Shown: positions 34,315 to 43,279 of the stretch, in pieces
Layout: the number at the start of each line of letters is the position of its first letter
Numbering within the stretch: position 1 is the stretch's first letter
Source: Oscillospiraceae bacterium
Lineage (GTDB): Bacteria; Bacillota; Clostridia; Oscillospirales; Ruminococcaceae
NCBI GenBank assembly: GCA_016298065.1
Contig: JAEDDN010000007.1
Location: forward strand, 1 to 64,000
Direction of reading: 5' to 3'
DNA: 64,000 nucleotides
Program-made: the position numbers and the translations under genes
Notes under the pieces: generated by a model
Databases searched by the model: none
What the model saw: the letters and a program-made list of their open reading frames with translations, nothing else
Told to the model about the DNA's origin: nothing

Positions 34315-34548
34315 CTAATCAATTTCAACGGCAATTCTTTTGTCCTCTTTGCTTGCACCTGCACGCATAACAGTTCTGATTGCCTTTGCAATACGACCCT
34401 GTTTGCCGATAATTCTGCCCATATCCTCAGGCGCAACGTGAAGGTGATAAACAATAACGCCTTCTTCGTTTATATCGTCAACCTGAACTTCTACGGAATC
34501 CTTATCCTCTACAAGACCTTTTGCGATAGTTTCGAGTAATTCCTTCAT
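34315..34548 (-). CDS. khpA: KH-domain RNA-binding protein
   Basis: A protein of 77 residues, the KH type II fold with the GxxG loop in MGRIIGKQGRIAKAIR. KhpA pairs with KhpB and binds RNA; it affects cell elongation in other Firmicutes. It lies between rpsP and rimM, the usual position. Confidence 0.94.
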   Translation of the reverse strand: MKELLETIAKGLVEDKDSVEVQVDDINEEGVIVYHLHVAPEDMGRIIGKQGRIAKAIRTVMRAGASKEDKRIAVEID

Positions 34549-34575
34549 AAAACGCTACCTCATAAAGTCCAATGC

Positions 34576-34818
34576 TTAGATAGCACCGTTGTTTTTTAAT
34601 AATCTTTTTACAGTATCTGTAGGTTGAGCTCCGTTAGCCATCCATTTTTTAGCTTTCTCAGCATCAACCTTTACAACTGAAGGCTCCTTAGTAGGATCGT
34701 AGTAACCTATCTCCTCGATGAATCTGCCGTCTCTCGGGTATCTTGAATCTGCAACTACTATACGGTAGAAAGGTGCTTTCTTAGCTCCCATACGACGTAA
34801 TCTGATTTTAACTGCCAT
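34576..34818 (-). CDS. rpsP: 30S ribosomal protein S16
   Basis: A protein of 80 residues, AVKIRLRRMGAKKAPFYRIV at the start and GYYDPTKEP in the middle, all as in S16. It is next to ffh in the classical ylxM-ffh-rpsP operon. Confidence 0.97.
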   Translation of the reverse strand: MAVKIRLRRMGAKKAPFYRIVVADSRYPRDGRFIEEIGYYDPTKEPSVVKVDAEKAKKWMANGAQPTDTVKRLLKNNGAI

Positions 34819-34926
34819 TTTAATTTCCTCCTTAAAAATATCACTTCTGATTTGCCTTTTGTTTTGGCAATCAGATAAATCTATTTACTACTACAAGCTT
34901 TTTTAGCTTTAAGTGTAAACACAAAT

Positions 34927-36279
34927 TTACTGTAAGGACATATTAGCAAGGTCCCTTGGTAAAGGCATACCTCTGCGGCGTTTTTTCTTGCCCTTGCCGC
35001 CAAACTGCTTCATCATTTTTTGCATCTGCTCAAACTGTTTTAAAAGCCTGTTTATGTCCTCTACCTTTGTACCGCTTCCTGCGGCTATACGTCTTTTTCT
35101 CGACGGATTTATGATTTTCGGGTTGCTTCTCTCCGAGGGCGTCATCGAGGTTATCATAGCCTCAATTTTATATAGCTGTCTTTCGTCTATGTCCTCGTCC
35201 TTTAGCTGCTTGCCCACGCCGGGAAGCATACCGATTATCTGCTTTAGCGGGCCCATTTTTCTGATTTGCTGCATCTGGTCATACAAATCGTTCATATCAA
35301 AGCTATTTTCTTTAAGCTTTTTAACCATCTCATCGGCTTTTTTCTCGTCGATGCTCGCCTGTGCTTTTTCAACTAAGGTCAGCACATCGCCCATTCCCAA
35401 AATTCTTGACGCCATACGTTCGGGGTGGAACGGCTCTATATCATCTAACTTTTCGCCTATACCCGAAAACTTAATCGGCTTTCCGGTAACTGCAAGTACG
35501 GAAAGCGCCGCACCGCCTCTGGTATCGCCGTCAAGCTTTGTGAGTATAACGCCGTCGATATTTAAAAGCTCGTTAAAGCTCTGAGCAACATTAACTGCGT
35601 CCTGACCTGTCATAGCGTCAACTACAAGCAAGATTTCGTTTACATCTATATTTTCCTTTAAGCCTTTTAATTCAGCCATAAGCTCTTCGTCTATATGCAA
35701 GCGACCTGCGGTATCTATAATAACTATGTCGTTACCGTAGTCCTTTGCATGTGACAAAGCGTTTTTTGCAATTTTTAAAGGCTCTGTCTGCCCCATTTCA
35801 AAAACGGGAACCTCAGCCTGAGAGCCGACGATTTTTAACTGATCTATAGCGGCAGGTCTGTACACGTCGCACGCTACAAGCAAAGGTCTGTGTCCCTGCG
35901 CTTTAAAATGCTTTGCAAGCTTAGCACAATGAGTGGTTTTTCCGCTACCCTGTAAGCCCACCATCATAATAACACACGGTGGCTTTGAGGGCATATTTAT
36001 GCGTGAATTTTCACTGCCCATAAGCTTTACAAGCTCGTCGTTAACTATTTTTACTACCTGCTGGGCAGGAGTAAGGCTTTCTAAAACTTCGCTTCCTACG
36101 GCACGCTCGCTAACGCTGTTTACAAAGTCCTTAACGACCTTGTAGTTTACGTCCGCTTCAAGAAGTGCTAAGCGTACCTCTCTCATTGAAACCTTTATAT
36201 CGTCAGGTGTTAGCTTGCCTTTTGATTTTAATTTTTTGAAAACTGCACTCAGCTTATCGGATAAGCCTTCAAAAGCCAT
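34927..36279 (-). CDS. ffh: signal recognition particle protein
   Basis: A protein of 450 residues. The GTPase domain has GLQGSGKTTH, DTAGRLH and TKLDGDTRGG; the M domain has GMLPGVGK and the RNA-binding RKRRIAAGSGTKVEDINRLL segment, with a Met-rich groove (EQMQKMMKQFGG). It binds 4.5S RNA and signal sequences. It follows ylxM after 11 bases. Confidence 0.97.
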   Translation of the reverse strand: MAFEGLSDKLSAVFKKLKSKGKLTPDDIKVSMREVRLALLEADVNYKVVKDFVNSVSERAVGSEVLESLTPAQQVVKIVNDELVKLMGSENSRINMPSKPPCVIMMVGLQGSGKTTHCAKLAKHFKAQGHRPLLVACDVYRPAAIDQLKIVGSQAEVPVFEMGQTEPLKIAKNALSHAKDYGNDIVIIDTAGRLHIDEELMAELKGLKENIDVNEILLVVDAMTGQDAVNVAQSFNELLNIDGVILTKLDGDTRGGAALSVLAVTGKPIKFSGIGEKLDDIEPFHPERMASRILGMGDVLTLVEKAQASIDEKKADEMVKKLKENSFDMNDLYDQMQQIRKMGPLKQIIGMLPGVGKQLKDEDIDERQLYKIEAMITSMTPSERSNPKIINPSRKRRIAAGSGTKVEDINRLLKQFEQMQKMMKQFGGKGKKKRRRGMPLPRDLANMSLQ

Positions 36280-36290
36280 TGTAACACCGC

Positions 36291-36662
36291 CTAATCATCT
36301 AAATTTTCTTTTGCAAGCTCTCTTATTCTTTCAGCGTTGTCGGTAATCTGTATAGAATATTTAAGATTGTCGCTTATCTCGTAAATTTCGTTTGACAAAT
36401 TATAAATTTCGCCGAAGCATTCCTGCAAGCTTTGATACTTCTTTAAAAGTCCGAGCTTTTGCTCAAGCTCTAATAAAAAGCCCTCGCCTCGTTTTATGCT
36501 GTCTCTTACGCCCTGTCTTGTGATATGCTCGTGCTGGGCTATCTCACCTAAAGACAAGTCCTCGTTATAGTAAAGGTCTATTAAATCTCGCTGTTTATCG
36601 GTAAGCATATTGCCGTAAATATCGAGAAGTAAAACTATCTCTAAATTTCTTTCCATATCCAT
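36291..36662 (-). CDS. ylxM: YlxM-type helix-turn-helix protein
   Basis: A protein of 123 residues with a sigma-region-4-like helix-turn-helix (LSLGEIAQHEHITRQGVRDSIKRGE) and a coiled C terminus. YlxM is encoded in front of ffh in most Firmicutes and may regulate or bind SRP. A consensus promoter lies just upstream, so this gene starts the operon. Confidence 0.93.
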   Translation of the reverse strand: MDMERNLEIVLLLDIYGNMLTDKQRDLIDLYYNEDLSLGEIAQHEHITRQGVRDSIKRGEGFLLELEQKLGLLKKYQSLQECFGEIYNLSNEIYEISDNLKYSIQITDNAERIRELAKENLDD

Positions 36663-36686
36663 AAAGCTTCCCCCCTTGACAAGCCT

Positions 36687-36705
36687 GTAAAGAAATGTAC
36701 TTTAC
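36687..36705 (-). promoter_or_regulatory. short leader hairpin of the ylxM operon
   Basis: On the minus strand GTAAAG and CTTTAC enclose seven bases just after the transcription start. It could stabilise the message; nothing further can be said. Confidence 0.45.
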
Positions 36706-36709
36706 ATAT

Positions 36710-36738
36710 ATTATAGCATCTATAACTATACCTGTCAA
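36710..36738 (-). promoter_or_regulatory. promoter of the ylxM-ffh operon
   Basis: TTGACA (36733-36738), 17 bases, TATAAT (36710-36715) on the minus strand: a full consensus promoter. Confidence 0.9.
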
Positions 36739-36780
36739 GAGCTTTTCTTTACACTTTATATGTTTTTTTATTTTTTATTT

Positions 36781-37470
36781 TTACGGCTCGTCAAAGCATT
36801 TTCTAAGCTTGCCTAAAGCCTTTTTTTCTATCCTTGAAACATAAGAGCGTGATATGCCCAGACGCTTTGCTATTTCCCGTTGAGTAAGCTCGTTTGCTCC
36901 GCCCAAGCCGTATCTAAGCCGGATAATTAACCTTTCTCTTTCGGTAAGCTTTGAGTTTATGTATTTATATAGCTGTTCGGACTTTAGCTTTAAATCCATA
37001 CTGTCGATAATGGAATTTTCGTCCGCCACTATATCCATTAAGGTCAATGGGTTGCCGTCCTTATCGGCGTCTATCGGGTCGGAAATTGAAATGTCCGAGC
37101 TTTGTTTTCTTATGTTTCTGAAATGCATAAGTATTTCGTTTTCAATACACCTTCCTGCATAGGTGGCAAATCTTGTACCCTTATCGTAGGAAAAGGTGTT
37201 GACCGCTTTTATAAGCCCTATTGTGCCTATCGAGATAAGGTCGTCGTGATCGGAAACCGTAGAATAATATTTTTTTACGATATGAGCTATAAGTCTTAAA
37301 TTATGCTCTATTAACATATCTCTTGCGCTGTCGTCGCCTTTTGCCATACGTTCAAAGCACTCTCTTTCCTTTGCGGCACTCAAAGGCTTCGGGAAGGTAG
37401 TATTGCCCTCAACGTGCAGAGCAAAATACAGAAGCTGTGTTGCCACAAAGCATATAAGCTTACTAAACAT
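36781..37470 (-). CDS. sigK: sporulation sigma factor sigma-K
   Basis: A 229-residue sigma-70 family protein with the sporulation pattern: a hydrophobic pro-like N terminus (residues 1 to about 17), PLSAAKERECFERMAKGDDSARDMLIEHNLRLIAHIVKKY (region 2), and TQREIAKRLGISRSYVSRIEKKALGKL (region 4). It matches sigma-K closely. Sigma-K controls late mother-cell genes. The gene is uninterrupted here; in some Bacilli it is split by an excisable element. It shows that the organism belongs to a spore-forming lineage. Confidence 0.93.
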   Translation of the reverse strand: MFSKLICFVATQLLYFALHVEGNTTFPKPLSAAKERECFERMAKGDDSARDMLIEHNLRLIAHIVKKYYSTVSDHDDLISIGTIGLIKAVNTFSYDKGTRFATYAGRCIENEILMHFRNIRKQSSDISISDPIDADKDGNPLTLMDIVADENSIIDSMDLKLKSEQLYKYINSKLTERERLIIRLRYGLGGANELTQREIAKRLGISRSYVSRIEKKALGKLRKCFDEP

Positions 37471-37554
37471 AAAAACCCACTCCTTACAACATATTCATTA
37501 AATTATATGTTGAAGTATATGGGTTTTGTTTGTCTTTTTATTAAAAATTTAATT

Positions 37555-38730
37555 TTAAAGCCCCAGTCGGTCGTGCAGATTTTTAATTCTGTCCACGTCC
37601 TCCTGCTTTGCGGTAATGACATTGTGCGAATTTTTTATAAGCTCCTTAGGCTTTACAAAAATATTTTTTATTATCCTTATAATCCAAGTAAACGGCAACA
37701 GTATCGGTGCTTTTTTAAGTATCGGGAAACGTGTTGACATCATATCCTTATTTGGAAAAAGATAGCTTATTAAATATTTAAGCTTTGAAAGCCAAAGCGG
37801 ACCAGTATCCTTTTGCTTGTCGTTAATTTTTATTGCAAGTGAATTTTCTTTTTTACCGTAGGTTTCACTCTCTATTATATATTCGCCTACACTGTCTGAA
37901 AACTCGTCCGACTCTTCGCCCTCAAACCATATCTTACTTAGTCTTTCGATATGTTTTGCGAAGGTTAAAAGCCCTAATTTATCGAGCTCATTATTTATAT
38001 ATTCCCTGTCAAGTGCCGAGGCAAAGTGCATATTATACACCCATATATCCATTACCGAGCGTATGCCTGTTCCTCCATAGGAATAGTGCTTTGCCATATG
38101 CTCTATCATAAATATATAAAAGTCCTCGTTTGACATTTGATATATCTTTGTATGCCCTTCCTTTAATTTCAGACGGTCCCAAATCGTACTGAAATAATCA
38201 TAATGCTCGCTTATGGTTAGGGTAAGATATCTGTGAAGCTCTATTGTTACCATAGAGGATTTTCTGAATATGTCGTGATGATCGCCGAGCTGTACGGTTT
38301 CAAAGCCTAAGCTTTCCATAAGCTCACAAGCTTTTTTTCGCTTATCAGGCTCATAAAGTATATCTGCGTCAAACATAAGCCGCATATCAGGCGTGGGGTA
38401 TATTTTTTTTAGCTCTGTTCCCTTTAGCGCAATTACGCCTATATCCGCTTTTTCAAAGGCAGAAAGTATTTTATTGGTTTCTCTGCTTAATTTGGATTCC
38501 TTTATCAGCGCATAGTTAAAAGCTTCTTCAAAGTTATCCATAACGCTTTTTTCGGGTCTTTTATCCTCGGGAAGCTTTACAATGGAATAATACGCAGTAT
38601 TCGCTACACTATGCGAAAAAGCAAGGCTAAAAAGCTTTTTAAAGTCAATATCATCGTCAGGCTCACAAGGCGCAGTTTCCAAAACAGCACACTTTAAAAG
38701 CTCCAATAAATATTGTGCCTGTTTTTCCAT
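37555..38730 (-). CDS. nucleotidyltransferase family protein (NTP_transf_5-like)
   Basis: A protein of 391 residues. Residues 101-123 hold the nucleotidyltransferase pattern (ALKGTELKKIYP and the acidic pair Asp121/Asp123 in FDADIL). The rest is helical with an HDIFRKSSMVTIELH segment. Enzymes of this type occur in lasso-peptide and other RiPP loci, where some modify the product. It is the last gene of a five-gene unit with an HprK-like kinase, PqqD-like protein, S26-like protease and ABC exporter. Its substrate is unknown. Confidence 0.85.
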   Translation of the reverse strand: MEKQAQYLLELLKCAVLETAPCEPDDDIDFKKLFSLAFSHSVANTAYYSIVKLPEDKRPEKSVMDNFEEAFNYALIKESKLSRETNKILSAFEKADIGVIALKGTELKKIYPTPDMRLMFDADILYEPDKRKKACELMESLGFETVQLGDHHDIFRKSSMVTIELHRYLTLTISEHYDYFSTIWDRLKLKEGHTKIYQMSNEDFYIFMIEHMAKHYSYGGTGIRSVMDIWVYNMHFASALDREYINNELDKLGLLTFAKHIERLSKIWFEGEESDEFSDSVGEYIIESETYGKKENSLAIKINDKQKDTGPLWLSKLKYLISYLFPNKDMMSTRFPILKKAPILLPFTWIIRIIKNIFVKPKELIKNSHNVITAKQEDVDRIKNLHDRLGL

Positions 38731-38760
38731 ATAAGCCTCCCCTTTTAAGCTTTTTTAAAT

Positions 38761-40440
38761 TTAAGCGTTAAGTGTTTTTTTATCTATCGTATATATCTTG
38801 CCGTCTCTTATTATAACCTCCTTGTCGCAGGCGTCGAGTGCGGCTTTTTTATGCGAAATAATAATACAGGTTTTGTCGTTTAGGTTTTGGATATTTTCGA
38901 GCAGTTGTTTTTCCGTTTGCTCGTCAAGCGCAGAGGTAGCCTCGTCCAAAAGCAAAATAGGAGCGTTACTTAATATTGCTCTGGCTATGGCAAGGCGCTG
39001 AACCTGTCCTTCCGAAAGACCTAAGCCCTTTTCGCCTATCACGGTATCGAGCCCGTTTGGCAGGTCATCTATAAAGCTTTCGGCACAACTTACCTTGATT
39101 GCCTTTTTAATATCCTCATCGGTAGCGGTTTTATTTATGATACATAAATTATCCCTTATCTTACCGCTTAAAAGCAGATTTCCCTGCGGAACGTAAGCAA
39201 AAAGCTTTCTTGTAAATTTATCGGTATATATAGTCTCGCCATTATTAAGCTTTAAGAAAATCTCTCCGCTTTGTTGGGTAAACACTCCCAAAAGAAGCTT
39301 TAAAAGCGTACTCTTACCAATGCCCGATATGCCCGCAATCGCAATAAAATCGCCCTTATTAACGGTGAGACTTGCGTCGTCGATAACCAAATCCCTATCG
39401 TAAGCAAAAGTTACATTTTCAAATTCTATGCTTTGCAAGTTTTCGTAAACTGTCTTTACGTCAATCGGCTCTTTGTTTGCAGGCGCCTCCTCAGGCATAT
39501 TTTCGATTTCCATAATACGCTCGGCTGAAGCGAGTATGCCGTAAAACCTCGGAAGTATTCCCGAAAGCGAAGAAAACGGCGACTGTATTTGTGATACAAG
39601 CTGTAAGGTTGCGGTGAGTGTACCGAAAGAAATTGCATTTATTGCAACCTTATAAGCGCTCCACATAAGCGCATATAAGTAGCCTAAGTGAAATACAAAC
39701 GAAAATCCGCAGTTTGCCGCAATGGAAACCGCACGGCGTTTCATCTTAGCCTTAAAGTTTTCTTCCTGCAAAACTTCTGTTTTTTCGTCAATTTCTTTTT
39801 CAATGTTAAATATCTTAACTACCAGCAAATTTGTGATAGCCTCTTGCATAAACGAGCGTGCTTTACCGTCGGTTTCCTGTACCTTGCGGTGAAGCTTTTT
39901 AACTATTCTTCTGAAAAACAGTGTTACAAAGAACACCAGTATTCCGCCGACAACAAAAATAACCGCAAAGGTTAAATCCATAACGCAAAGCACCGAAAAT
40001 GCGCCGACTATACGGGTAATCATACCTGCTACATTAGGCAAAATCGAGGTTATGCCTTCTGTTATGATAGCAATATCGCTTGTCATATAGGTCATAAGCT
40101 CGCCGCTGTGATGCTTTGTTACGGTAGCATAATCCTTTTTAATAATCGCCCTTAAAAGATTTGCCCTATAATTCATTTCAAGCCTTGCGGTTATTCTTAC
40201 CGACATACTTTGGCAAACAAGTCTAAGCACGATCATAAGCAATATGACTCCGAGAAGCATAGTGCCTCTTAAAAACAGCTGGTTAACGTCCTTGTTTACT
40301 GCGTCGATAACATTTCTGCACGCAAGCGCAAACAACACGTTACAAAGCGATAACAACACATTAAAGACAATCAGAAATATTATCGCAATATGCTGTTTTT
40401 TTGATGTCTTAAGTAACCACTTTATAGTTTTTCTATCCAT
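38761..40440 (-). CDS. ABC exporter (fused membrane and ATPase domains)
   Basis: A protein of 559 residues with six membrane helices (residues about 18 to 290) and a C-terminal ATPase: Walker A GISGIGKST (about residue 370), signature LSEGQVQR, Walker B LLLDEATSALD. It would export a peptide or lipid as a dimer. It is encoded in the operon with the PqqD-like protein and the S26-like protease. No N-terminal peptidase C39 domain is present, so leader removal would need another protein. ATG 40440 is chosen over a TTG one codon upstream. Confidence 0.92.
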   Translation of the reverse strand: MDRKTIKWLLKTSKKQHIAIIFLIVFNVLLSLCNVLFALACRNVIDAVNKDVNQLFLRGTMLLGVILLMIVLRLVCQSMSVRITARLEMNYRANLLRAIIKKDYATVTKHHSGELMTYMTSDIAIITEGITSILPNVAGMITRIVGAFSVLCVMDLTFAVIFVVGGILVFFVTLFFRRIVKKLHRKVQETDGKARSFMQEAITNLLVVKIFNIEKEIDEKTEVLQEENFKAKMKRRAVSIAANCGFSFVFHLGYLYALMWSAYKVAINAISFGTLTATLQLVSQIQSPFSSLSGILPRFYGILASAERIMEIENMPEEAPANKEPIDVKTVYENLQSIEFENVTFAYDRDLVIDDASLTVNKGDFIAIAGISGIGKSTLLKLLLGVFTQQSGEIFLKLNNGETIYTDKFTRKLFAYVPQGNLLLSGKIRDNLCIINKTATDEDIKKAIKVSCAESFIDDLPNGLDTVIGEKGLGLSEGQVQRLAIARAILSNAPILLLDEATSALDEQTEKQLLENIQNLNDKTCIIISHKKAALDACDKEVIIRDGKIYTIDKKTLNA

Positions 40441-40459
40441 CAAGCGTTTCTTCCTTTAT

Positions 40460-40915
40460 CTATCTGTTAAATATCTTTTTAACTAAACTCTTTGTCCTGA
40501 AATAAATCATTCTAAACGGCCTTATTGCAGTCCACATTTTGCAGTAAAGCTTATAGCCTTTACAGTCATTTTTATATGTCTTGCCGTTTCTTGTAAACGA
40601 CGTCATAACGCCGATTACGCTGTCAAACGGCACAGGGTATTCGCTTATCCACTGATGATCGCCCAACATAACATAACCGTCTTTTTTCACCTTAATAATA
40701 CGATGCATAACGCATTTACCGTTTGGCCTTTTATAAAGAGGAAGGTCATACTTTTTAAGCTTGCCTTCTACCCTTGAGAGTTCGACGGTATCTTTACCGC
40801 CTCTGAGCATCGGCAGCATACTTGTACCTGTCGGGGTGAATTTTACCTTGCCGTCTTTAGCTAAAACCTCCTCTATTATCGGGAGGATTTCTTCAAAATC
40901 AATAGCCTTACTCAA
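40460..40915 (-). CDS. S24/S26 (signal peptidase-like) protein
   Basis: A 151-residue protein with the S26 fold motifs: GTSMLPML (Ser32 is the likely nucleophile), LYKRPNGKCVMHRIIKV with His71 where the bacterial type has lysine, and LGDHQ (85-88). The Ser-His arrangement is that of the ER/SipW type. No membrane helix is seen, unlike SipW. It overlaps the PqqD-like gene by eight bases. A role in trimming an exported product is a reasonable inference. Confidence 0.8.
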   Translation of the reverse strand: MSKAIDFEEILPIIEEVLAKDGKVKFTPTGTSMLPMLRGGKDTVELSRVEGKLKKYDLPLYKRPNGKCVMHRIIKVKKDGYVMLGDHQWISEYPVPFDSVIGVMTSFTRNGKTYKNDCKGYKLYCKMWTAIRPFRMIYFRTKSLVKKIFNR

Positions 40916-41171
40916 TTAAGTCAGCTTCCTTTAGCTTTTTTATAAAACGTTCTACGCTTTTTAGGGCGTCCTCGTCACTTACCTCATAATTGTCGGCAAG
41001 CGCCTTTGCAAGCTCGTAAGCAGTTTTGTCACTTTGCAGTTGTTTCCACAAAAACGCGCCTGTTTCGTTTAAGGTAACTGCGCCGTTAAAGTCGGCGGTA
41101 TCGTCCCCTACAGGTACTACAATTCCGTTGCCTGCCATTTCTCTTAACATATAGCCGTCTTTTATTTTCAT
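40908..41171 (-). CDS. PqqD-like peptide-chaperone protein (RRE)
   Basis: An 87-residue protein with the PqqD pattern (KDGYMLREMAGNGIVVPVG, a beta segment, then LNETGAFLWKQLQSDKTAYELAKALADNY). PqqD-like domains bind leader peptides of RiPP precursors and hand them to modifying enzymes. It is the second gene of the operon, just four bases after the kinase gene. No modifying radical-SAM or lasso cyclase is found. Confidence 0.88.
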   Translation of the reverse strand: MKIKDGYMLREMAGNGIVVPVGDDTADFNGAVTLNETGAFLWKQLQSDKTAYELAKALADNYEVSDEDALKSVERFIKKLKEADLIE

Positions 41172-41175
41172 AGCC

Positions 41176-41880
41176 TTAACCTCTGTTTATTTCGTTATAT
41201 ACCATCTGTACCGCTTTTGTGCTTATATTACAGCCCATTTTATACACAGGCACTTTTTTTAATAATTTTTCCATAGTGTCGAAAAGCTTTGTCATTGTGT
41301 CGGCATTATTCGAGCGTATTGTCTGGGATAAAATCATCTGCATAGCCTCCATAGAGGTTGCTTTTCGCACCGTATTTACTTTAGAACGCTCTAATATCAC
41401 TATCGCCTTTATGGGCACTCTTTTATTTATATTTACCTCTTCTTTACCGCTCCACGGAGTACCATAGGCGTAAAAGGTATCGTCAACAAGTCTTATTGCA
41501 GGTAAATCGCCGTTTAGGATATATGCTCTGTCTTTAAAATACTCTAACCACAAATTAGCGTGAGTAGATTTACCGGTGCCGGAGGTTGCCGTAAAAAGAT
41601 ATGCATTGTCGTCAAGCACTACTGCCGCCGAATGAAGCATCATACCGTCAAAATCTATAAGCTTTAAATAGAATTTAGTGGCAACCGCAGAATATGTACA
41701 GTCCTTATCCTTTAAGTTTGGATGCTCGTTAGCTATCTTTTTAATATCCTCTTTTGTGACGTCAATCACAATGTCCGCTTTATCGGTATAGGGTATTTTA
41801 TAAGCGGCACTTAATCTTTCAAAGCGAGGTTCTTTTGTCACTACATTGGTAACAAGCTGGGCAATTTTATAACTGTTCAC
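41176..41880 (-). CDS. HprK-like kinase domain protein
   Basis: A protein of 234 residues. The P-loop ATSGTGKSTH (98-107) and the NGDLPAI and YGTPWSGK segments match the C-terminal kinase domain of HPr kinase/PEP carboxykinase, as found as stand-alone enzymes in RiPP loci (for example lasso-peptide kinases). It lacks the N-terminal domain of true HprK, and no HPr gene is adjacent. GTG 41880 follows AAAGGA. It is the first gene of the operon. It may phosphorylate a precursor peptide, but none is visible. Confidence 0.87.
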   Translation of the reverse strand: MNSYKIAQLVTNVVTKEPRFERLSAAYKIPYTDKADIVIDVTKEDIKKIANEHPNLKDKDCTYSAVATKFYLKLIDFDGMMLHSAAVVLDDNAYLFTATSGTGKSTHANLWLEYFKDRAYILNGDLPAIRLVDDTFYAYGTPWSGKEEVNINKRVPIKAIVILERSKVNTVRKATSMEAMQMILSQTIRSNNADTMTKLFDTMEKLLKKVPVYKMGCNISTKAVQMVYNEINRG

Positions 41881-41930
41881 CGTGCGTCCTTTCTTTAAAG
41901 GGAAGTTAAAACTTTTGACTGATACATATT

Positions 41931-41959
41931 ATTATACCAAATATCTTTTTATAAAACAA
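41931..41959 (-). promoter_or_regulatory. promoter of the HprK/PqqD operon
   Basis: On the minus strand TTGTTT, 17 bases, TATAAT; the transcript begins just about 45 bases before the kinase gene, leaving no room for a precursor gene. Confidence 0.7.
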
Positions 41960-42004
41960 TGGTAACTTAAAAATCAAGATGAACCTACTTATTTAAACCA
42001 ACAA

Positions 42005-42033
42005 AACAAAAAAGCCAGAGCATACGCTCTGAC
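42005..42033 (-). terminator. terminator of the phage-like cassette
   Basis: GCCAGAGC and GCTCTGAC (one G-T pair on the minus strand) enclose ATAC, followed by TTTTTTGTTTTG on the minus strand. It ends the transcript of the amidase gene. Confidence 0.85.
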
Positions 42034-42040
42034 TTTTTGT

Positions 42041-42979
42041 TTACCCTATCGTACCGTCCGGGTTAGTTTTAACGCTCACCCATTTATCCTTTGCAAGCTG
42101 ACCGCTTTTTTCGTCAAAGTAATATAGCTTGCCGTCTATTTTGTGTAGGCCTTTTAGCATTTGTCCGCTTGTTTTGCTAAAGTACCAGGTTGCACCCTTG
42201 CCGTCCGAGAACCAACCTTTTTTCATCTGACCGCTTGTCTTGTCAAAGTACCAGTGATTACCTTTGCCGTCGTCGAGCCAGCCTTTTCTCATAATGCCTG
42301 TGTCTTTATCGAAGTACCAGTAGGTGCCTTTACCGTCGTCGAACCAGCCTTTTACCTTTTCACCGTCTTTATAGTAATAGGTGTTGCCGTTTTCAGTAAC
42401 CCAGCCGTCTTTTGCTTCTTTCTTTAAATTGCCGTACTCGGCTATACCCTTTACTATTCCTTTAGCACATTCGGTATTATAAATATCGGTTAATATCTTA
42501 GGCGTATCTATAGCGTTATCCATAAAGCCAAGCTCTGTGAGTATAGCAGGCATATTTGTTTCTCTGCACACTGCAAAGTCATAGCGCTTTACACCCCTGT
42601 TTACCTGATGAGTTTCTTCTATAAGGTATTTCTGTACAAGAGTGGCAAGTCTATAAGCCTCAGAGTAATCGTCTTGGCTGGGGTGACAAAAGGTTTCTAT
42701 GCCTACTCCTCCCCCTGCATTGTGATGAATTGAAACATATATGTCGCTTCTTGCATTATTCGCTTTGTTACAACGCTCGGTAAGTCCTACGTCCGTCTGG
42801 CCTGTCGGGTCGTCAATTCTTATTATCTCTACGTCTTTATATTCCTTTAAAAGCGATATTACCTTTTGGGCCACACGACTGTTTAACACCCATTCTCTTG
42901 TTTCGTTTGGGTCGTATTCTTTACTGCAACGCTTACCCGCAGTATACAGCCCGTGACCTGCGTCTATAGCTATTTTCAT
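42041..42979 (-). CDS. phage-type N-acetylmuramoyl-L-alanine amidase
   Basis: A protein of 312 residues. Residues 1 to about 185 form the Amidase_3 domain (KIAIDAGHG, SIHHNAGGG and ILTELGFMDN with the zinc ligands). The C-terminal part holds five cell-wall-binding repeats (GWFDDGKGTYWYFDKDTG and similar) of the choline/glucan-binding type. It cuts peptidoglycan and would be the lysin of the cassette. It follows the holin gene. The choice of binding repeats suggests a Gram-positive host. Confidence 0.93.
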   Translation of the reverse strand: MKIAIDAGHGLYTAGKRCSKEYDPNETREWVLNSRVAQKVISLLKEYKDVEIIRIDDPTGQTDVGLTERCNKANNARSDIYVSIHHNAGGGVGIETFCHPSQDDYSEAYRLATLVQKYLIEETHQVNRGVKRYDFAVCRETNMPAILTELGFMDNAIDTPKILTDIYNTECAKGIVKGIAEYGNLKKEAKDGWVTENGNTYYYKDGEKVKGWFDDGKGTYWYFDKDTGIMRKGWLDDGKGNHWYFDKTSGQMKKGWFSDGKGATWYFSKTSGQMLKGLHKIDGKLYYFDEKSGQLAKDKWVSVKTNPDGTIG

Positions 42980-42980
42980 A

Positions 42981-43277
42981 TTACTTGCCCTCGCTTTCCG
43001 AAAAACTATCTATAAATTCTGCTACCTGTTCTGCCGTTAAGGCGCCGTTTTTAACGGCATTTTTTATTTTATCCGACATAAGTGCAGGCTTAGTAACACT
43101 GTTATTTTTCCACGCCGTATATATTGCGACGGCGGTTGTAATTAAAAGTGTTATGCTTTCATAGGTTACGCTGTCACTAAAAGGCAAAGGATTTTTACCA
43201 AGTGAAGTGAGTATCTGATTTACCATTGCTATTATAAGCAAAATACATCTTGCTATGGTTTCTTTTGTTACGTTCGT
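42981..43277 (-). CDS. phage holin with non-standard ACG start
   Basis: A short protein with two hydrophobic stretches (ARCILLIIAMVNQILTS and ITLLITTAVAIYTAW), as in SPP1-type holins. A ribosome site GGAGG (43285 region) stands seven bases in front of ACG at 43277, and translation from ACG gives the family-like start with NVTKETIARC. No ATG, GTG or TTG is nearer; the first normal start is TTG at 43241, inside the first membrane helix. Either the ATG has mutated to ACG or ACG is used. If inactive, the lysis cassette is decaying. Confidence 0.75.
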   Translation of the reverse strand, partial: TNVTKETIARCILLIIAMVNQILTSLGKNPLPFSDSVTYESITLLITTAVAIYTAWKNNSVTKPALMSDKIKNAVKNGALTAEQVAEFIDSFSESEGK

Positions 43278-43279
43278 TT

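Noticed and set aside
41881..42004. Precursor peptide gene in front of the HprK-like kinase
   Set aside because: The stretch is promoter and ribosome site only; no start codon with a plausible peptide frame and no core-like sequence is seen.
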